This document shows, piece by piece, positions 7,289-16,613 of a stretch of DNA of 64,000 nt. Location of the stretch: contig CACCRN010000004.1 of NCBI GenBank assembly GCA_902548405.1, positions 1-64,000 on the forward strand, read 5' to 3'. Every line of letters starts with the position of its first letter. The stretch's first letter is position 1. A program made the position numbers and the translations under genes. The notes beneath the pieces are model-generated. The model did no database searches. It saw only the letters and a program-made list of their open reading frames with translations, and was not told where the DNA came from. This stretch comes from an uncultured Pelagibacteraceae bacterium. GTDB lineage: Bacteria; Pseudomonadota; Alphaproteobacteria; Pelagibacterales; Pelagibacteraceae.

Positions 7289-9766
7289 TTAACCTAGCTT
7301 GAGATTTTTAAGAACTTTAAATGGATTTTCATTTGAAACTTTTTTGTTTTGTATTTTTTTAAATTTTTTAACAGGATTATATTTAAAAAACATGTCTTGT
7401 TCTTTCTCATAAGTTTTATAACCCATTTTTTGTAATAATTTTTTAAAGTTCTCTTTGCTGCACCCTAAAAGATTTAACATTTCAGGTATCATTTTTATTT
7501 CATTATTTTCTTTTGAAGTGGCATTAATAATTTGTACAAAGAGTCTTTCAAGAATATCTATTCTTACAAAAAAATTATCAAATTTTTCAAATCCACAGAG
7601 AAGCATAAAGTTTTTATTTTTAGAATCTTTATCTTCTAAAAAATTTAATCCAAAAGTTGGTGGTTTTAAATTATAGAATTTTTGATGAAAATTTTTCCAC
7701 AATAAGGTTCTTAAAGATACAGCATCTGGTTTTATAAGCTGATAAAGGAATACATGGTATCTTCCAAATTTTACACCCAATTCTCTTAGTACTTTTCTAT
7801 CTATTTGTTCAAGATTTTTTAAATAATCAGAAACTTGTTCTCTTTTTAAAACACCATTATTTTCATAAAGCTGATAAGCCAAAGCCTTAATTGAAGACTT
7901 ATCTTCTTTAATGTTTTTTAAATCTATTAAACTTTTCAAGACATCGCTTATTTTAGAACTTAGCCATTTTTGAATAAAATCATTTAGTTTTTGTTTTGGA
8001 TTTTGTTCAATAATGTCATCAACAACTAAAGTAAAATTAGGACTTAAATAATCATTTCCTGGTAACAGTCTAGCAATTGGAAATTCATTCCAATATATTT
8101 TAAAATCCTCTTTTAAATCTATTAATCCTGTATCTACAATTGACTGAATTCTTTTATCAAACTCAGGTCCAATTGATTGTCTAGCAGCTTTTTTTAATGA
8201 CTTGATATCAGTTTCAAGAGAGCCTTTTTTTAAATCTAATTCTAATTTCAAACCTTTGATTTTACCAATAAACTGATCATCTATTTTAACGTCATTGTTC
8301 TGTAATATTTCAGTTTTGAATTCCATGTCTTGTTTTAAACCTCTTGCAAGTATACTTGCTCTTTTGTCGATAAAAGTCTTGGTAAGTTCTTCATGAAGTC
8401 TGTCAGAAAGTCTATCTTCTAAATGTTTTGTTTTTTCTATCCAATAATTTTGATTTTCTACCCAATTATTTTTATTTGAAACATAAGACCAAGTTCTTAC
8501 ATTTGCAATTCTATTTGATAAAGAATCTACATTTCCCTCTAATTTATCAAGTTTCATGAGTTGTAATCTCATGTAATCTTCTGAAATTAGACCTTTTTCA
8601 CTGTTTAAAAATTTAAAAACATTTCTGATCACTTCATAATGATTGCCGTAGGTTTTTTTAACAAAATCAGGTATCTGACAACATTCCCATAATAATTTGA
8701 GAGTTCTTTCGTTAAATTCTAGATTATTTTTTTCATCTTTTATAAAATATTTTAGCGCTCTTTCATCCTCACATTCGTGAACTTTTCTTAACCATTCCAT
8801 CTGGGGTCTTTCTTCAAGACTTTTAATCAGTGAATTTGGGTTATTGAAATTAAGATCAGAATTTCTCCAGAATAAAGTTCTTATTTCTTCAAATTTATGT
8901 CCTTCAATTAATTCCACTTCTTCAGGTGAAATTTCTTTACAATCACCAGTTATTCCAAAACCACCATCATTCAAATATCTTCCAGCTCTTCCCGCTATTT
9001 GACCTATCTCAGATAAATTTAATTTTCTTAATTTTTTTCCATCAAATTTTTTAAGATTTGAAAAATATACATAATCTAGATCCATATTTATTCCCATTCC
9101 AATAGCGTCAGTGGCTACTAAAAAATCGACATCTCCAGATTGGTAAAGTTCTACTTGAGCATTTCTCGTTTTAGGACTTAATGAACCCATAACTATAGCT
9201 GCCCCACCCTTTTGTCTTCTTATTAATTCTGCTATTGCATAAACTTCCTCCGCTGAAAAAGCTATGATTGCAGTTTTTCTATTTATTCTTGATATCTTTT
9301 TATGTCCAGCATAAGTGAGTTTTGATAATCTATCTCTATTAATAAATTCTAAATCCTCATTTAATTTAGATATGATGTTTTTAATAGTACTAGAACCCAT
9401 TAGCATTGTAAGTTTTTCACCTCTTAAATTTAATAATCTATCTGTGAATATGTGACCTCTTTCATGATCTGCACACATTTGAATTTCATCTATGCCCACA
9501 AATTCTAAATGTTTTTCAATAGGCATTGATTCTACTGTGCATAAATAATATTTTGCGTTTGTAGGAATTATTTTTTCTTCACCAGTAATTAAAGCAACTT
9601 TGTCTATACTAATTTTTTTTATTACTTTATCGTAAACCTCTCTTGCTAATAATCTTAATGGGAACCCAATCATTCCGCTGTCAAAAGATAGCATTGTGTC
9701 AATTGCAAGATGAGTTTTACCTGTGTTTGTTGGACCAAGAACGGCTGTAATTTTATTTTTAGGCAT
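7289..9766 (-). CDS. SUV3-like superfamily 2 RNA/DNA helicase
   Basis: An 825-residue SF2 helicase of the mitochondrial SUV3/bacterial helicase-related family. Motif I GPTNTGKTH is at residues 11-19, motif II is DEIQ, motif III-like MGSST follows, and the motif VI region QIAGRAGRY is present. The long C-terminal half (about residues 350-825) is helical and lysine-rich, as in the alphaproteobacterial relatives of SUV3, the mitochondrial degradosome helicase. A role in RNA decay or ribosome-linked RNA remodelling is inferred. It starts the minus-strand unit helicase-terB-fdxA-carD. Confidence 0.88.
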   Translation of the reverse strand: MPKNKITAVLGPTNTGKTHLAIDTMLSFDSGMIGFPLRLLAREVYDKVIKKISIDKVALITGEEKIIPTNAKYYLCTVESMPIEKHLEFVGIDEIQMCADHERGHIFTDRLLNLRGEKLTMLMGSSTIKNIISKLNEDLEFINRDRLSKLTYAGHKKISRINRKTAIIAFSAEEVYAIAELIRRQKGGAAIVMGSLSPKTRNAQVELYQSGDVDFLVATDAIGMGINMDLDYVYFSNLKKFDGKKLRKLNLSEIGQIAGRAGRYLNDGGFGITGDCKEISPEEVELIEGHKFEEIRTLFWRNSDLNFNNPNSLIKSLEERPQMEWLRKVHECEDERALKYFIKDEKNNLEFNERTLKLLWECCQIPDFVKKTYGNHYEVIRNVFKFLNSEKGLISEDYMRLQLMKLDKLEGNVDSLSNRIANVRTWSYVSNKNNWVENQNYWIEKTKHLEDRLSDRLHEELTKTFIDKRASILARGLKQDMEFKTEILQNNDVKIDDQFIGKIKGLKLELDLKKGSLETDIKSLKKAARQSIGPEFDKRIQSIVDTGLIDLKEDFKIYWNEFPIARLLPGNDYLSPNFTLVVDDIIEQNPKQKLNDFIQKWLSSKISDVLKSLIDLKNIKEDKSSIKALAYQLYENNGVLKREQVSDYLKNLEQIDRKVLRELGVKFGRYHVFLYQLIKPDAVSLRTLLWKNFHQKFYNLKPPTFGLNFLEDKDSKNKNFMLLCGFEKFDNFFVRIDILERLFVQIINATSKENNEIKMIPEMLNLLGCSKENFKKLLQKMGYKTYEKEQDMFFKYNPVKKFKKIQNKKVSNENPFKVLKNLKLG

Positions 9767-9863
9767 TTCTATCTTTGGTGTATAATTTTTTTTACCTACC
9801 AGATATTGTTAGTGCTAAAGAACAAAAATAGACTAAAACATGACCGAATCGGAGGGTAAAAAG

Positions 9864-9893
9864 TTCTCATTTTTATATTAATATGAATGAGAA
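9864..9893. promoter_or_regulatory. Large dyad upstream of acetoacetyl-CoA synthetase
   Basis: Perfect 8-base arms TTCTCATT (9864-9871) and AATGAGAA (9886-9893) flank a 14-base AT-only centre that itself contains the palindrome ATATTAATAT. The dyad ends 21 bases before a TATAAT (9915-9920), covering roughly -63 to -34, so it could be an activator site for the synthetase gene. The regulator is unknown. Confidence 0.5.
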
Positions 9894-9914
9894 TATCATA
9901 ATTGAGATTAATTC

Positions 9915-9920
9915 TATAAT
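9915..9920 (+). promoter_or_regulatory. Candidate -10 element of acetoacetyl-CoA synthetase
   Basis: A perfect TATAAT 20 bases before the ATG predicts a start near 9927 and a leader of about 14 bases. There is no recognisable -35 box, consistent with dependence on an activator bound at the upstream dyad. Confidence 0.45.
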
Positions 9921-9940
9921 AGTAATTTAAAAAAATAAAA

Positions 9941-11902
9941 ATGACCAATAAACTTTGGGAAGCATCTTTTAAAGAGAAAAAAAATTCAAATCTTTATGCT
10001 TTTGAGAAATTTATTTCAAAAAAAATCAAAAAAAAATTTAATTTAAATTACAAAACTTTTTTAAATTGGACTATTAAAAATTCTCCTGAGTTTTGGAATT
10101 ATTTTTGGGAATTTTCAGAAATTAAAGGATTGAAAAGTAAAAAAAAAATTAAAAAATCTAAAATATTTTATAAAAATTTATTCTTACCAGGTAGTAAGTT
10201 AAATTTTGGTGAGAATTTATTGTCAAAAAATAATGATGATAAGGCGATTACTTTTATAAGCGAAAATGGCTTTAGAGAAGAAAAATCTTGGAGAGAATTA
10301 AATTTAAGTACAGGCAAAATTGTAAAGTTTTTAAAGGAAATTAAAATTAAAAAAGGAGATAGAGTTGCAGCTTATATGCCTAATACTATCGAGACAGTTG
10401 AGGCGTTTATAGCAGCGAGCACTATAGGAAGCATTTGGTCATCATGCAGTCCTGATTTTGGTATTAAAGGTGTTGTTGAGAGATTTTCTCAAATTAATCC
10501 AAAAGTTTTGTTCATTACAGACCAGTATTTTTACAATGGGAAAAAAATTAATGTATTAGAGAGATTATCTGAAATTTTAAAATCTATTCCGTCAATTAAA
10601 AATGTTGTGATTGTTAATTATCCTGGAAAAAAATATGTCACTAATAAAAGTAAATATAAGAAAATAAATTTAATTAAATGGCGTGAGATTATTCATAATC
10701 AATCTGAAAAAATAAATTTTAAAAAGTATGATTTCGAAAGTGAGTTGACTATTTTATATTCAAGTGGAACAACTGGAAAGCCAAAATGTATTTGCCACAG
10801 AACTGGTGGAGTTCTTCTTCAACATAAGAAAGAGCACCAATTACATTGCGATATAAAAGAAAATGATAACGTGTTTTATTTTACTACTTGTGGTTGGATG
10901 ATGTGGAATTGGTTAGTAAGCTCGTTAGCTTCAAAGGCATCAATAGTACTTTTTGATGGTTCTCCAATGTATAAATCAAGTGATTTACTTTTAAAAATAG
11001 CACAAAGAGAAAAAATTACTCTGTTTGGAATTAGTGCTAAATATGTTGATGCTCTAAGAAAATTAGAACCTAATCTTAAATTTAAATATAAACTTCAAAA
11101 ACTAAAAACAATATGTTCAACAGGTTCTCCTTTATCAAGTGAAGGTTTTAAATATGTTTACAAAAATATTAAAAAGAAAGTTCATCTCTCATCTATTTCG
11201 GGTGGTACAGATATTGTATCGTGTTTTGTTTTAGGAAATGTATATCAGCCAGTAAATATTGGTGAAATACAAAATTCTGGCTTAGGTTTAGATGTTGATG
11301 TCTTTAATGATAGTGGCAGATCTTTAAAAAATTCTAAAGGTGAACTTGTTTGTAAAAATCCATTTCCATCAATGCCTCTTAAATTTTGGAATGATAAAAA
11401 TGACGTAAAATATAAAAAAGCTTACTTCAATAGATATAAAAATATTTGGCATCATGGTGATTATGCTGAAAAAAGAAATACCGATGGTTTTATTATACAT
11501 GGAAGATCTGACACTACCCTTAATCCAGGAGGTGTAAGACTTGGTACTGCTGAAATATATTCTGAGGTTGAAAAGTTTAAAGAAATTAAAGAAGCACTAG
11601 TAGTTGGTCAATCTTGGGATAATGATATAAGAATAATTCTTTTTGTTGTAATGAGTAATGAATACATACTTAATGATTCTTTACTTAATAGAATAAAAAC
11701 TCAAATAAGAATAAATGCATCACCAAGACATGTCCCTAGTAAAGTAATTGTTGTAAAAGATATTCCAAGAACCAAAAGTGGTAAAATTGTTGAGCTTGCA
11801 GTTAAAAGCACTATAGAAGGAAGTGTTGTTAAAAATAAAGAAGCTTTAGCAAACCCAGAAGTTTTAAAACAATATAAAAATTTGAAACAGTTAAGTTATT
11901 AA
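9941..11902 (+). CDS. aacS: Acetoacetyl-CoA synthetase
   Basis: A 653-residue ANL-family ligase that converts acetoacetate, ATP and CoA to acetoacetyl-CoA. The N-terminal block (KLWEASFKEKK...FWNYFWEFSEIKG) is specific to the acetoacetate-CoA ligase branch, the P-loop YSSGTTGKPKCICH lies near residue 275, and the substrate region CGWMMWNWLVSSL and the hinge HGRSDTTLNPGGVRLGTAEIY are also diagnostic. The final PRTKSGKIVELAVK holds the catalytic lysine. It would let the cell use acetoacetate or polyhydroxybutyrate breakdown products as carbon. The stop codon directly abuts the aminotransferase ATG, so the two are cotranslated neighbours. Confidence 0.95.
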   Translation: MTNKLWEASFKEKKNSNLYAFEKFISKKIKKKFNLNYKTFLNWTIKNSPEFWNYFWEFSEIKGLKSKKKIKKSKIFYKNLFLPGSKLNFGENLLSKNNDDKAITFISENGFREEKSWRELNLSTGKIVKFLKEIKIKKGDRVAAYMPNTIETVEAFIAASTIGSIWSSCSPDFGIKGVVERFSQINPKVLFITDQYFYNGKKINVLERLSEILKSIPSIKNVVIVNYPGKKYVTNKSKYKKINLIKWREIIHNQSEKINFKKYDFESELTILYSSGTTGKPKCICHRTGGVLLQHKKEHQLHCDIKENDNVFYFTTCGWMMWNWLVSSLASKASIVLFDGSPMYKSSDLLLKIAQREKITLFGISAKYVDALRKLEPNLKFKYKLQKLKTICSTGSPLSSEGFKYVYKNIKKKVHLSSISGGTDIVSCFVLGNVYQPVNIGEIQNSGLGLDVDVFNDSGRSLKNSKGELVCKNPFPSMPLKFWNDKNDVKYKKAYFNRYKNIWHHGDYAEKRNTDGFIIHGRSDTTLNPGGVRLGTAEIYSEVEKFKEIKEALVVGQSWDNDIRIILFVVMSNEYILNDSLLNRIKTQIRINASPRHVPSKVIVVKDIPRTKSGKIVELAVKSTIEGSVVKNKEALANPEVLKQYKNLKQLSY

Positions 11903-13129
11903 ATGTTAAAAAATATAGTTAAAGATTTAAAACCATCTTCTACGCTAGCAATTAATGAAGCTTCAAAAAAACTTGAAGATGAAGGAAAAAAAATATTTAA
12001 ATTTGGTTTTGGACAATCACCCTTTAAAGTTCCACAAGACGTAGTAGAAGAGCTTAAAAATAATGCGTATCAAAACAAATATTTGCCCATGCAAGGTCTT
12101 TCAAAGCTAAGACAGTCTGTTGCAAAATACACATCAAAGAAAAAAAATTATGAATATAATTCTGAAAATGTCATCATAGGACCAGGCTCTAAAGAGTTGA
12201 TGTTTTTACTTCATGTAATATTCGATGGTGAAATTATATTACCTGCACCAAGTTGGGTTTCTTACGCGCCACAAGCAATATTAGGAAGAAACAAAATTCA
12301 AATTTTACAAACAAAAAGAGAAAATAATTGGTTCCCTACAGCTCAAGAAATAGAGGAAGTAATATTAAAAGATAAAAATAAAAATTATTTATTATTTTTA
12401 AATTCCCCCAATAATCCTTCAGGACAAGTTTGTGAAAATTTGGAAGAGATTTCTAATGTTGCAAATAAACATAATCTTATAATTTTATCTGATGAGATAT
12501 ATTCAGAACTGACTTTTACAAAAAATTATAAGTCTATTTCAAATTTTTGTCCTGAAAAAACAATTATCAGTACCGGCCTAAGTAAATGGTGTGGAGCTGG
12601 TGGTTGGAGATTGGGATATTTTATTGTTCCAGAGAGCTTAAATGACATAAAAAATATGATTAATGTTTTAGCCAGTGAAACCTTTTCAGCAGTAAGTGCG
12701 CCTATCCAATATGCTGCAATAAAAGCATATGAAAACAATCATAGTAAATACATTAATAAATCTAGAAACATTTTAAAGGCTGTCGGCAATTATGTTTATC
12801 AAAATTTAAAATCAAACAAAATTTTAATTAATGAACCCCAAGGAGGTTTCTATTTAATGCCTGAATTTTTAAATTCTAAATTTAAAACTTCATCAGAAAT
12901 GTGTGAAAATATTTTAAAAGAAACAGGTGTTGCATTATTACCTGGATCAGATTTTGGATTTAATGAAAGTAAAATGCTTGCAAGATTAAGCTTTACTGAT
13001 TTTGATGGAGAAAAATTCATGAATAGTATTAAGGAAGATCAATCTATTGATTTTAATATAATCGAAAAGTTGGCACCAAAGGTTGTAGAAGGTGTTGATA
13101 ATTTAAAAAAATGGTCAGAAAATCCTTAA
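11903..13129 (+). CDS. Class I/II PLP-dependent aminotransferase
   Basis: A 408-residue fold-type I aminotransferase. The NSPNNPSGQV motif, the Asp/Tyr of LSDEIYSEL, the PLP lysine (Lys228) in GLSKWCGAGGWRLGY and a C-terminal Arg in LARLSFTDFDG are all visible. These belong to the aspartate/aromatic aminotransferase group, but the Trp-Cys-Gly after the lysine is uncommon and the amino donor cannot be assigned. It follows aacS with no gap and precedes a TAXI-type transporter, so a role in using an imported organic or amino acid is possible. Confidence 0.88.
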   Translation: MLKNIVKDLKPSSTLAINEASKKLEDEGKKIFKFGFGQSPFKVPQDVVEELKNNAYQNKYLPMQGLSKLRQSVAKYTSKKKNYEYNSENVIIGPGSKELMFLLHVIFDGEIILPAPSWVSYAPQAILGRNKIQILQTKRENNWFPTAQEIEEVILKDKNKNYLLFLNSPNNPSGQVCENLEEISNVANKHNLIILSDEIYSELTFTKNYKSISNFCPEKTIISTGLSKWCGAGGWRLGYFIVPESLNDIKNMINVLASETFSAVSAPIQYAAIKAYENNHSKYINKSRNILKAVGNYVYQNLKSNKILINEPQGGFYLMPEFLNSKFKTSSEMCENILKETGVALLPGSDFGFNESKMLARLSFTDFDGEKFMNSIKEDQSIDFNIIEKLAPKVVEGVDNLKKWSENP

Positions 13130-13148
13130 AATCAGCCTATACATCTAT

Positions 13149-13206
13149 TATAATTTTTTGGTAAGATTAATTTATAAAAAATAACGACATACAATTATAG
13201 AGAGGG
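13149..13206 (+). promoter_or_regulatory. Leader of the TAXI binding-protein gene: -10 candidate and strong Shine-Dalgarno
   Basis: A TATAAT at 13149-13154 could start a transcript near 13161, and a strong ribosome binding site GAGAGGG (13200-13206) lies 7 bases before the ATG. Such a good Shine-Dalgarno is rare in this window; it supports high expression of the binding protein and fixes its start codon. Confidence 0.5.
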
Positions 13207-13213
13207 AAAAATA

Positions 13214-14218
13214 ATGAAAAAAATAATAACATCCCTATCAAGTGCTTTACTGATTTTATTTGCATCACTGTCCTTAACTACAGTTGCTAAATCAGCTGAG
13301 TTCTTCACGATAGGAACTGGTGGACCTACTGGAGTATATTTCCAAACAGGTAACGCTATATGTAAAATGCTTCATAAATCAGCAATTAGTGCTGAGCACG
13401 GTAGAAAAAAAGGCACAGCTAAAGCGTATAGATGTACTGCTCCATCGACAGGTGGTTCAAACTACAATATTGGACAAATAGCAGCTGGAGAATTTCAATT
13501 TGGTGTAGCTCAATCTGACTGGCAATATCACGCAGTGAATGGTTCAAGCAAATGGGAAGGAAAACAATTTAGTGATTTGAGAGCTGTGTTTTCAGTTCAC
13601 AACGAACCTTTTCAAATTTGGGCTAGAAAAAAAGCAAGAATTAAAGATTTTGCAGACCTAGAAGGTAAAGTAGTAAACATTGGTAACCCTGGTTCAGGTC
13701 AGAGAGGAACTATGGAAGAACTAATGAAAGCTATGGGTGTTGATAATAGTTTTTTTAAATCAACGACAGAGTTAACTTCTTCAGAGCAAGTGAAAGCTTT
13801 ATGTGATGGTAAAATTGATGCATTTGGTTATTCGGTTGGATTTCCAAATGGTGCAATGGAACAAGCCGCAACTTGTGCTGCTAAAGCATCTCCAATCAAT
13901 TTGACTGGACCAGAAGTTCAAGGCTTAATTGATGGTGCTGATTATTATGCACAGGCTGTAATTCCTAAAGGCACTTACACTAAACAGAAAAAAGATGCTA
14001 CTACATTTGGTGTTAAAGCAACTGTGGTAACTTCAGCAGATGTTTCTGAAGAACTAGTGTACTTAGTTACAAAAGCAGTTTTTGAAAACTTTGACGATTT
14101 CAAAAAACAACATCCAGCATTTGGATTTTTGGAAAAGAAAAACATGATTAAAGATGGTTTATCTGCTCCACTACATCCTGGTGCAATTAAATATTATAAA
14201 GAAGCTGGATTAATGTAA
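13214..14218 (+). CDS. TAXI-family TRAP transporter solute-binding protein
   Basis: A 334-residue periplasmic binding protein. A signal peptide covers residues 1-28 (basic MKK start, hydrophobic core, likely cleavage after AKSA), and the mature start EFFTIGTGGPTGVYF is the signature of the TAXI family (TRAP-associated extracytoplasmic immunogenic). The ligand-region sequences NIGNPGSGQRGTMEELM and DAFGYSVGFPNGAM are typical. It delivers a solute, probably a C4/C5 dicarboxylate or amino acid-like acid, to the fused permease encoded next. The strong ribosome site and the terminator behind it indicate it is made in excess over the permease. Confidence 0.95.
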   Translation: MKKIITSLSSALLILFASLSLTTVAKSAEFFTIGTGGPTGVYFQTGNAICKMLHKSAISAEHGRKKGTAKAYRCTAPSTGGSNYNIGQIAAGEFQFGVAQSDWQYHAVNGSSKWEGKQFSDLRAVFSVHNEPFQIWARKKARIKDFADLEGKVVNIGNPGSGQRGTMEELMKAMGVDNSFFKSTTELTSSEQVKALCDGKIDAFGYSVGFPNGAMEQAATCAAKASPINLTGPEVQGLIDGADYYAQAVIPKGTYTKQKKDATTFGVKATVVTSADVSEELVYLVTKAVFENFDDFKKQHPAFGFLEKKNMIKDGLSAPLHPGAIKYYKEAGLM

Positions 14219-14237
14219 TCTAAGTTTTTTACTTTTT

Positions 14238-14272
14238 AAAAGGCCTGGTAATTTTTACCGGGCCTTTTTTTT
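14238..14272 (+). terminator. Attenuating terminator between TRAP binding protein and permease
   Basis: A stem of about 13 bp pairing AAAGGCCTGGTAA with TTACCGGGCCTTT (one G-U) is followed by a run of eight T. It lies 20 bases after the binding-protein stop and 19 before the permease start. It can release most transcripts after the binding protein while letting some read into the permease, a common way to set stoichiometry in binding-protein transporters. Confidence 0.88.
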
Positions 14273-14290
14273 ATGGTATGAATATTTCTT

Positions 14291-16612
14291 ATGAGTGATT
14301 CAATTAGCACCAATATAAAAAATAAAATAAGCGAAGATTTATCACCAACCAGAAACATTACTGGATTTCATTTAAAGGTAGTTTCTGCAATAGCTATCAT
14401 TTGGTCCTTATTTCAACTTTGGTACGCATCACCATTTCCATTTATGTTGAATATTGGAATGTTTAAAGGTTTACCTGCGAGAGCAATACATTTAGGATTT
14501 GCATTAACTTTAGCATTTTTAATCTACCCAGTAGCAAAAGGAAAAAAAATTTCATTTTTTGATATTATTATAAGTTTTGTGGGCGCTTTTTCTTGTCTCT
14601 ATATTTATTTTTTTTATGATCAATTAGTAGAGAGGGGTGGTGTTCTTTTAAGTTTGAAAATCACTGATACATTCAATTTTCCAGTGGAATTAATTTTAGG
14701 AGGATGTGGTATTTTAATACTTTTAGAGGCCACAAGAAGAGCAATTGGATTACCTTTGGTAATCATTGCAACTTGTTTTTTATTATTTTCATATTTTGGA
14801 AGGTATGCACCAGAGATAATTTCTCATGGAGGCTTGTCTTTAAATAGATTAGTAGGATTTCAATGGTTGGATCAAGAGGCAATATTTGGAATCCCTATTG
14901 GTGTTTCTGTAGATTTTATTTTTCTGTTCGTTTTATTTGGTGCCTTACTCGAAACAGCAGGCGGAGGTAAATATTTTTTAGATTTAGCCTTTGCGATGGT
15001 TGGTAAAATGAGAGGTGGACCAGCCAAAGCTGCAATTCTAGGTTCAGGAATGACTGGCTTAATCTCAGGATCATCAATTGCTAATACCGTAACTACTGGA
15101 ACATTTACTATTCCAATAATGAAAAAAACAGGTTTCTCTAAAGAAAAGGCAGGTGCAATTGAGGTTTCATCATCTGTAAATGGACAAATAATGCCGCCTG
15201 TGATGGGTGCCGCAGCATTTGTAATGGCAAGTTTTATTGGGGTTACTTATTTTGAAATAGTTAAACATGCTTTTTTACCTGCAATTATTTCTTATATTGC
15301 TCTATTTTATATATCCCACCTAGAAGCTTTAAAATTAAATCTTAAAGGAATGGACGATGTCGATGTTCCTAATTTGAAAAAAACATTTTTATCTGGAATT
15401 CACTTTTTAATTCCTATTTTTGTTTTAATTTATACTCTTGTTTATTTAAGGTTCACTGCTTCGTATTCAATTTTTTATGCAACAATTACTTTAATTTTAG
15501 TAAATCTAATTAACTTAATTATTAAAAATAATTACTCTAAAGATTCTTTTAAAGAATGGTTTAATCAAACAATCGTTGGTTTTGAAAAAGGAGCATTAAA
15601 TATGGTAGCAGTTGGTATTGCAATAGCAACAGCTGGTATCATAGTAGGTGCAGTTGGTTCAACAGGATTAAGTACAAACTTAATTATTGTTATCGAATCT
15701 ATAGCTAAAGATAATGTCACAATACTATTATTTTTAACAATAATTTTATGTTTATTATTAGGAATGGGTTTACCAACTACAGCAAACTATGTTGTGGTTG
15801 CATCTTTGATGGCAACTGTTTTAGTTGATGTTGGAAATGCATCAGGGTTTATTTTTCCACTGATAGCAGTTCATTTATTTGTTTTTTACTTTGGACTGAT
15901 GGCAGATGTAACACCGCCAGTAGGGCTAGCTTCTTATGCAGCTGCGGGAATATCAGGAGGAGATCCATTAAGAACAGGAGTTCAAGCATTTTGGTATAGT
16001 TTAAGAACAGGAATATTGCCAATAGTCTTTTTATTTAATCATGAACTTTTACTTATTGGTATTGAAAATATCTGGCATGGACTAATTGTTATTATAACTT
16101 CATTAATTGGAATTTTAGTTTTTACATCAGCAACACAAGGATGGTTTGTAAATAAGCTTAAATGGTACGAGATTATTATTTTTTTAATCATTTCTATTTC
16201 TTTGTTGTCTCCAGATTTTGTTTTAAACAAATTTTATCCAAAATATAATTATAAAGAAATTAGTAAAATAAATTCATTAAAATTAGATTCAGAAAAAGAA
16301 ATTCAAATTAAAATAACAAGACCTAGTTTATATGGAGAAAGATATAAACTTTTTGTAATATCAAAAAATACATTTGAGGATCATTTTACTCTAGAGGATT
16401 ATGGGATTACTTTATTAGAGCAGGATGAAAAAATAATAGTTGATAATTTAAAATGGAATGGAGAAGCAAAAAAAAATGGTTTTGAAATGGGAGATTATAT
16501 CAGTGAATTCAAAATTGAAAATTCTGATAGACCATCGAAAAATATAGTTTATCCAATTGCTTTAATTTTATTAGTTATTTGTGGATATTTTAATTTCAGA
16601 AGAAAGGAATAA
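14291..16612 (+). CDS. TRAP transporter fused permease (4TM-12TM), TAXI type, with DUF3394-like C-terminus
   Basis: A 773-residue inner-membrane protein joining the small (DctQ-like, about residues 1-170) and large (DctM-like, about 180-620) TRAP subunits. The large-subunit signature regions GSGMTGLISGSSIANTVTTG, QIMPPVMGAAAFVMA and LLLGMGLPTTANYVV are clear. After the last TRAP helices it continues with a soluble segment of about 110 residues and a final helix, matching the DUF3394-type tail found on TAXI-TRAP permeases. With the upstream binding protein it forms a sodium- or proton-driven importer. The substrate is unknown. Confidence 0.94.
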   Translation: MSDSISTNIKNKISEDLSPTRNITGFHLKVVSAIAIIWSLFQLWYASPFPFMLNIGMFKGLPARAIHLGFALTLAFLIYPVAKGKKISFFDIIISFVGAFSCLYIYFFYDQLVERGGVLLSLKITDTFNFPVELILGGCGILILLEATRRAIGLPLVIIATCFLLFSYFGRYAPEIISHGGLSLNRLVGFQWLDQEAIFGIPIGVSVDFIFLFVLFGALLETAGGGKYFLDLAFAMVGKMRGGPAKAAILGSGMTGLISGSSIANTVTTGTFTIPIMKKTGFSKEKAGAIEVSSSVNGQIMPPVMGAAAFVMASFIGVTYFEIVKHAFLPAIISYIALFYISHLEALKLNLKGMDDVDVPNLKKTFLSGIHFLIPIFVLIYTLVYLRFTASYSIFYATITLILVNLINLIIKNNYSKDSFKEWFNQTIVGFEKGALNMVAVGIAIATAGIIVGAVGSTGLSTNLIIVIESIAKDNVTILLFLTIILCLLLGMGLPTTANYVVVASLMATVLVDVGNASGFIFPLIAVHLFVFYFGLMADVTPPVGLASYAAAGISGGDPLRTGVQAFWYSLRTGILPIVFLFNHELLLIGIENIWHGLIVIITSLIGILVFTSATQGWFVNKLKWYEIIIFLIISISLLSPDFVLNKFYPKYNYKEISKINSLKLDSEKEIQIKITRPSLYGERYKLFVISKNTFEDHFTLEDYGITLLEQDEKIIVDNLKWNGEAKKNGFEMGDYISEFKIENSDRPSKNIVYPIALILLVICGYFNFRRKE

Positions 16613-16613
16613 A

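Noticed and set aside
12526..12738. Minus-strand frame inside the aminotransferase gene
   Set aside because: It has no ribosome site or family features and lies wholly inside a well-supported gene; typical antisense shadow.
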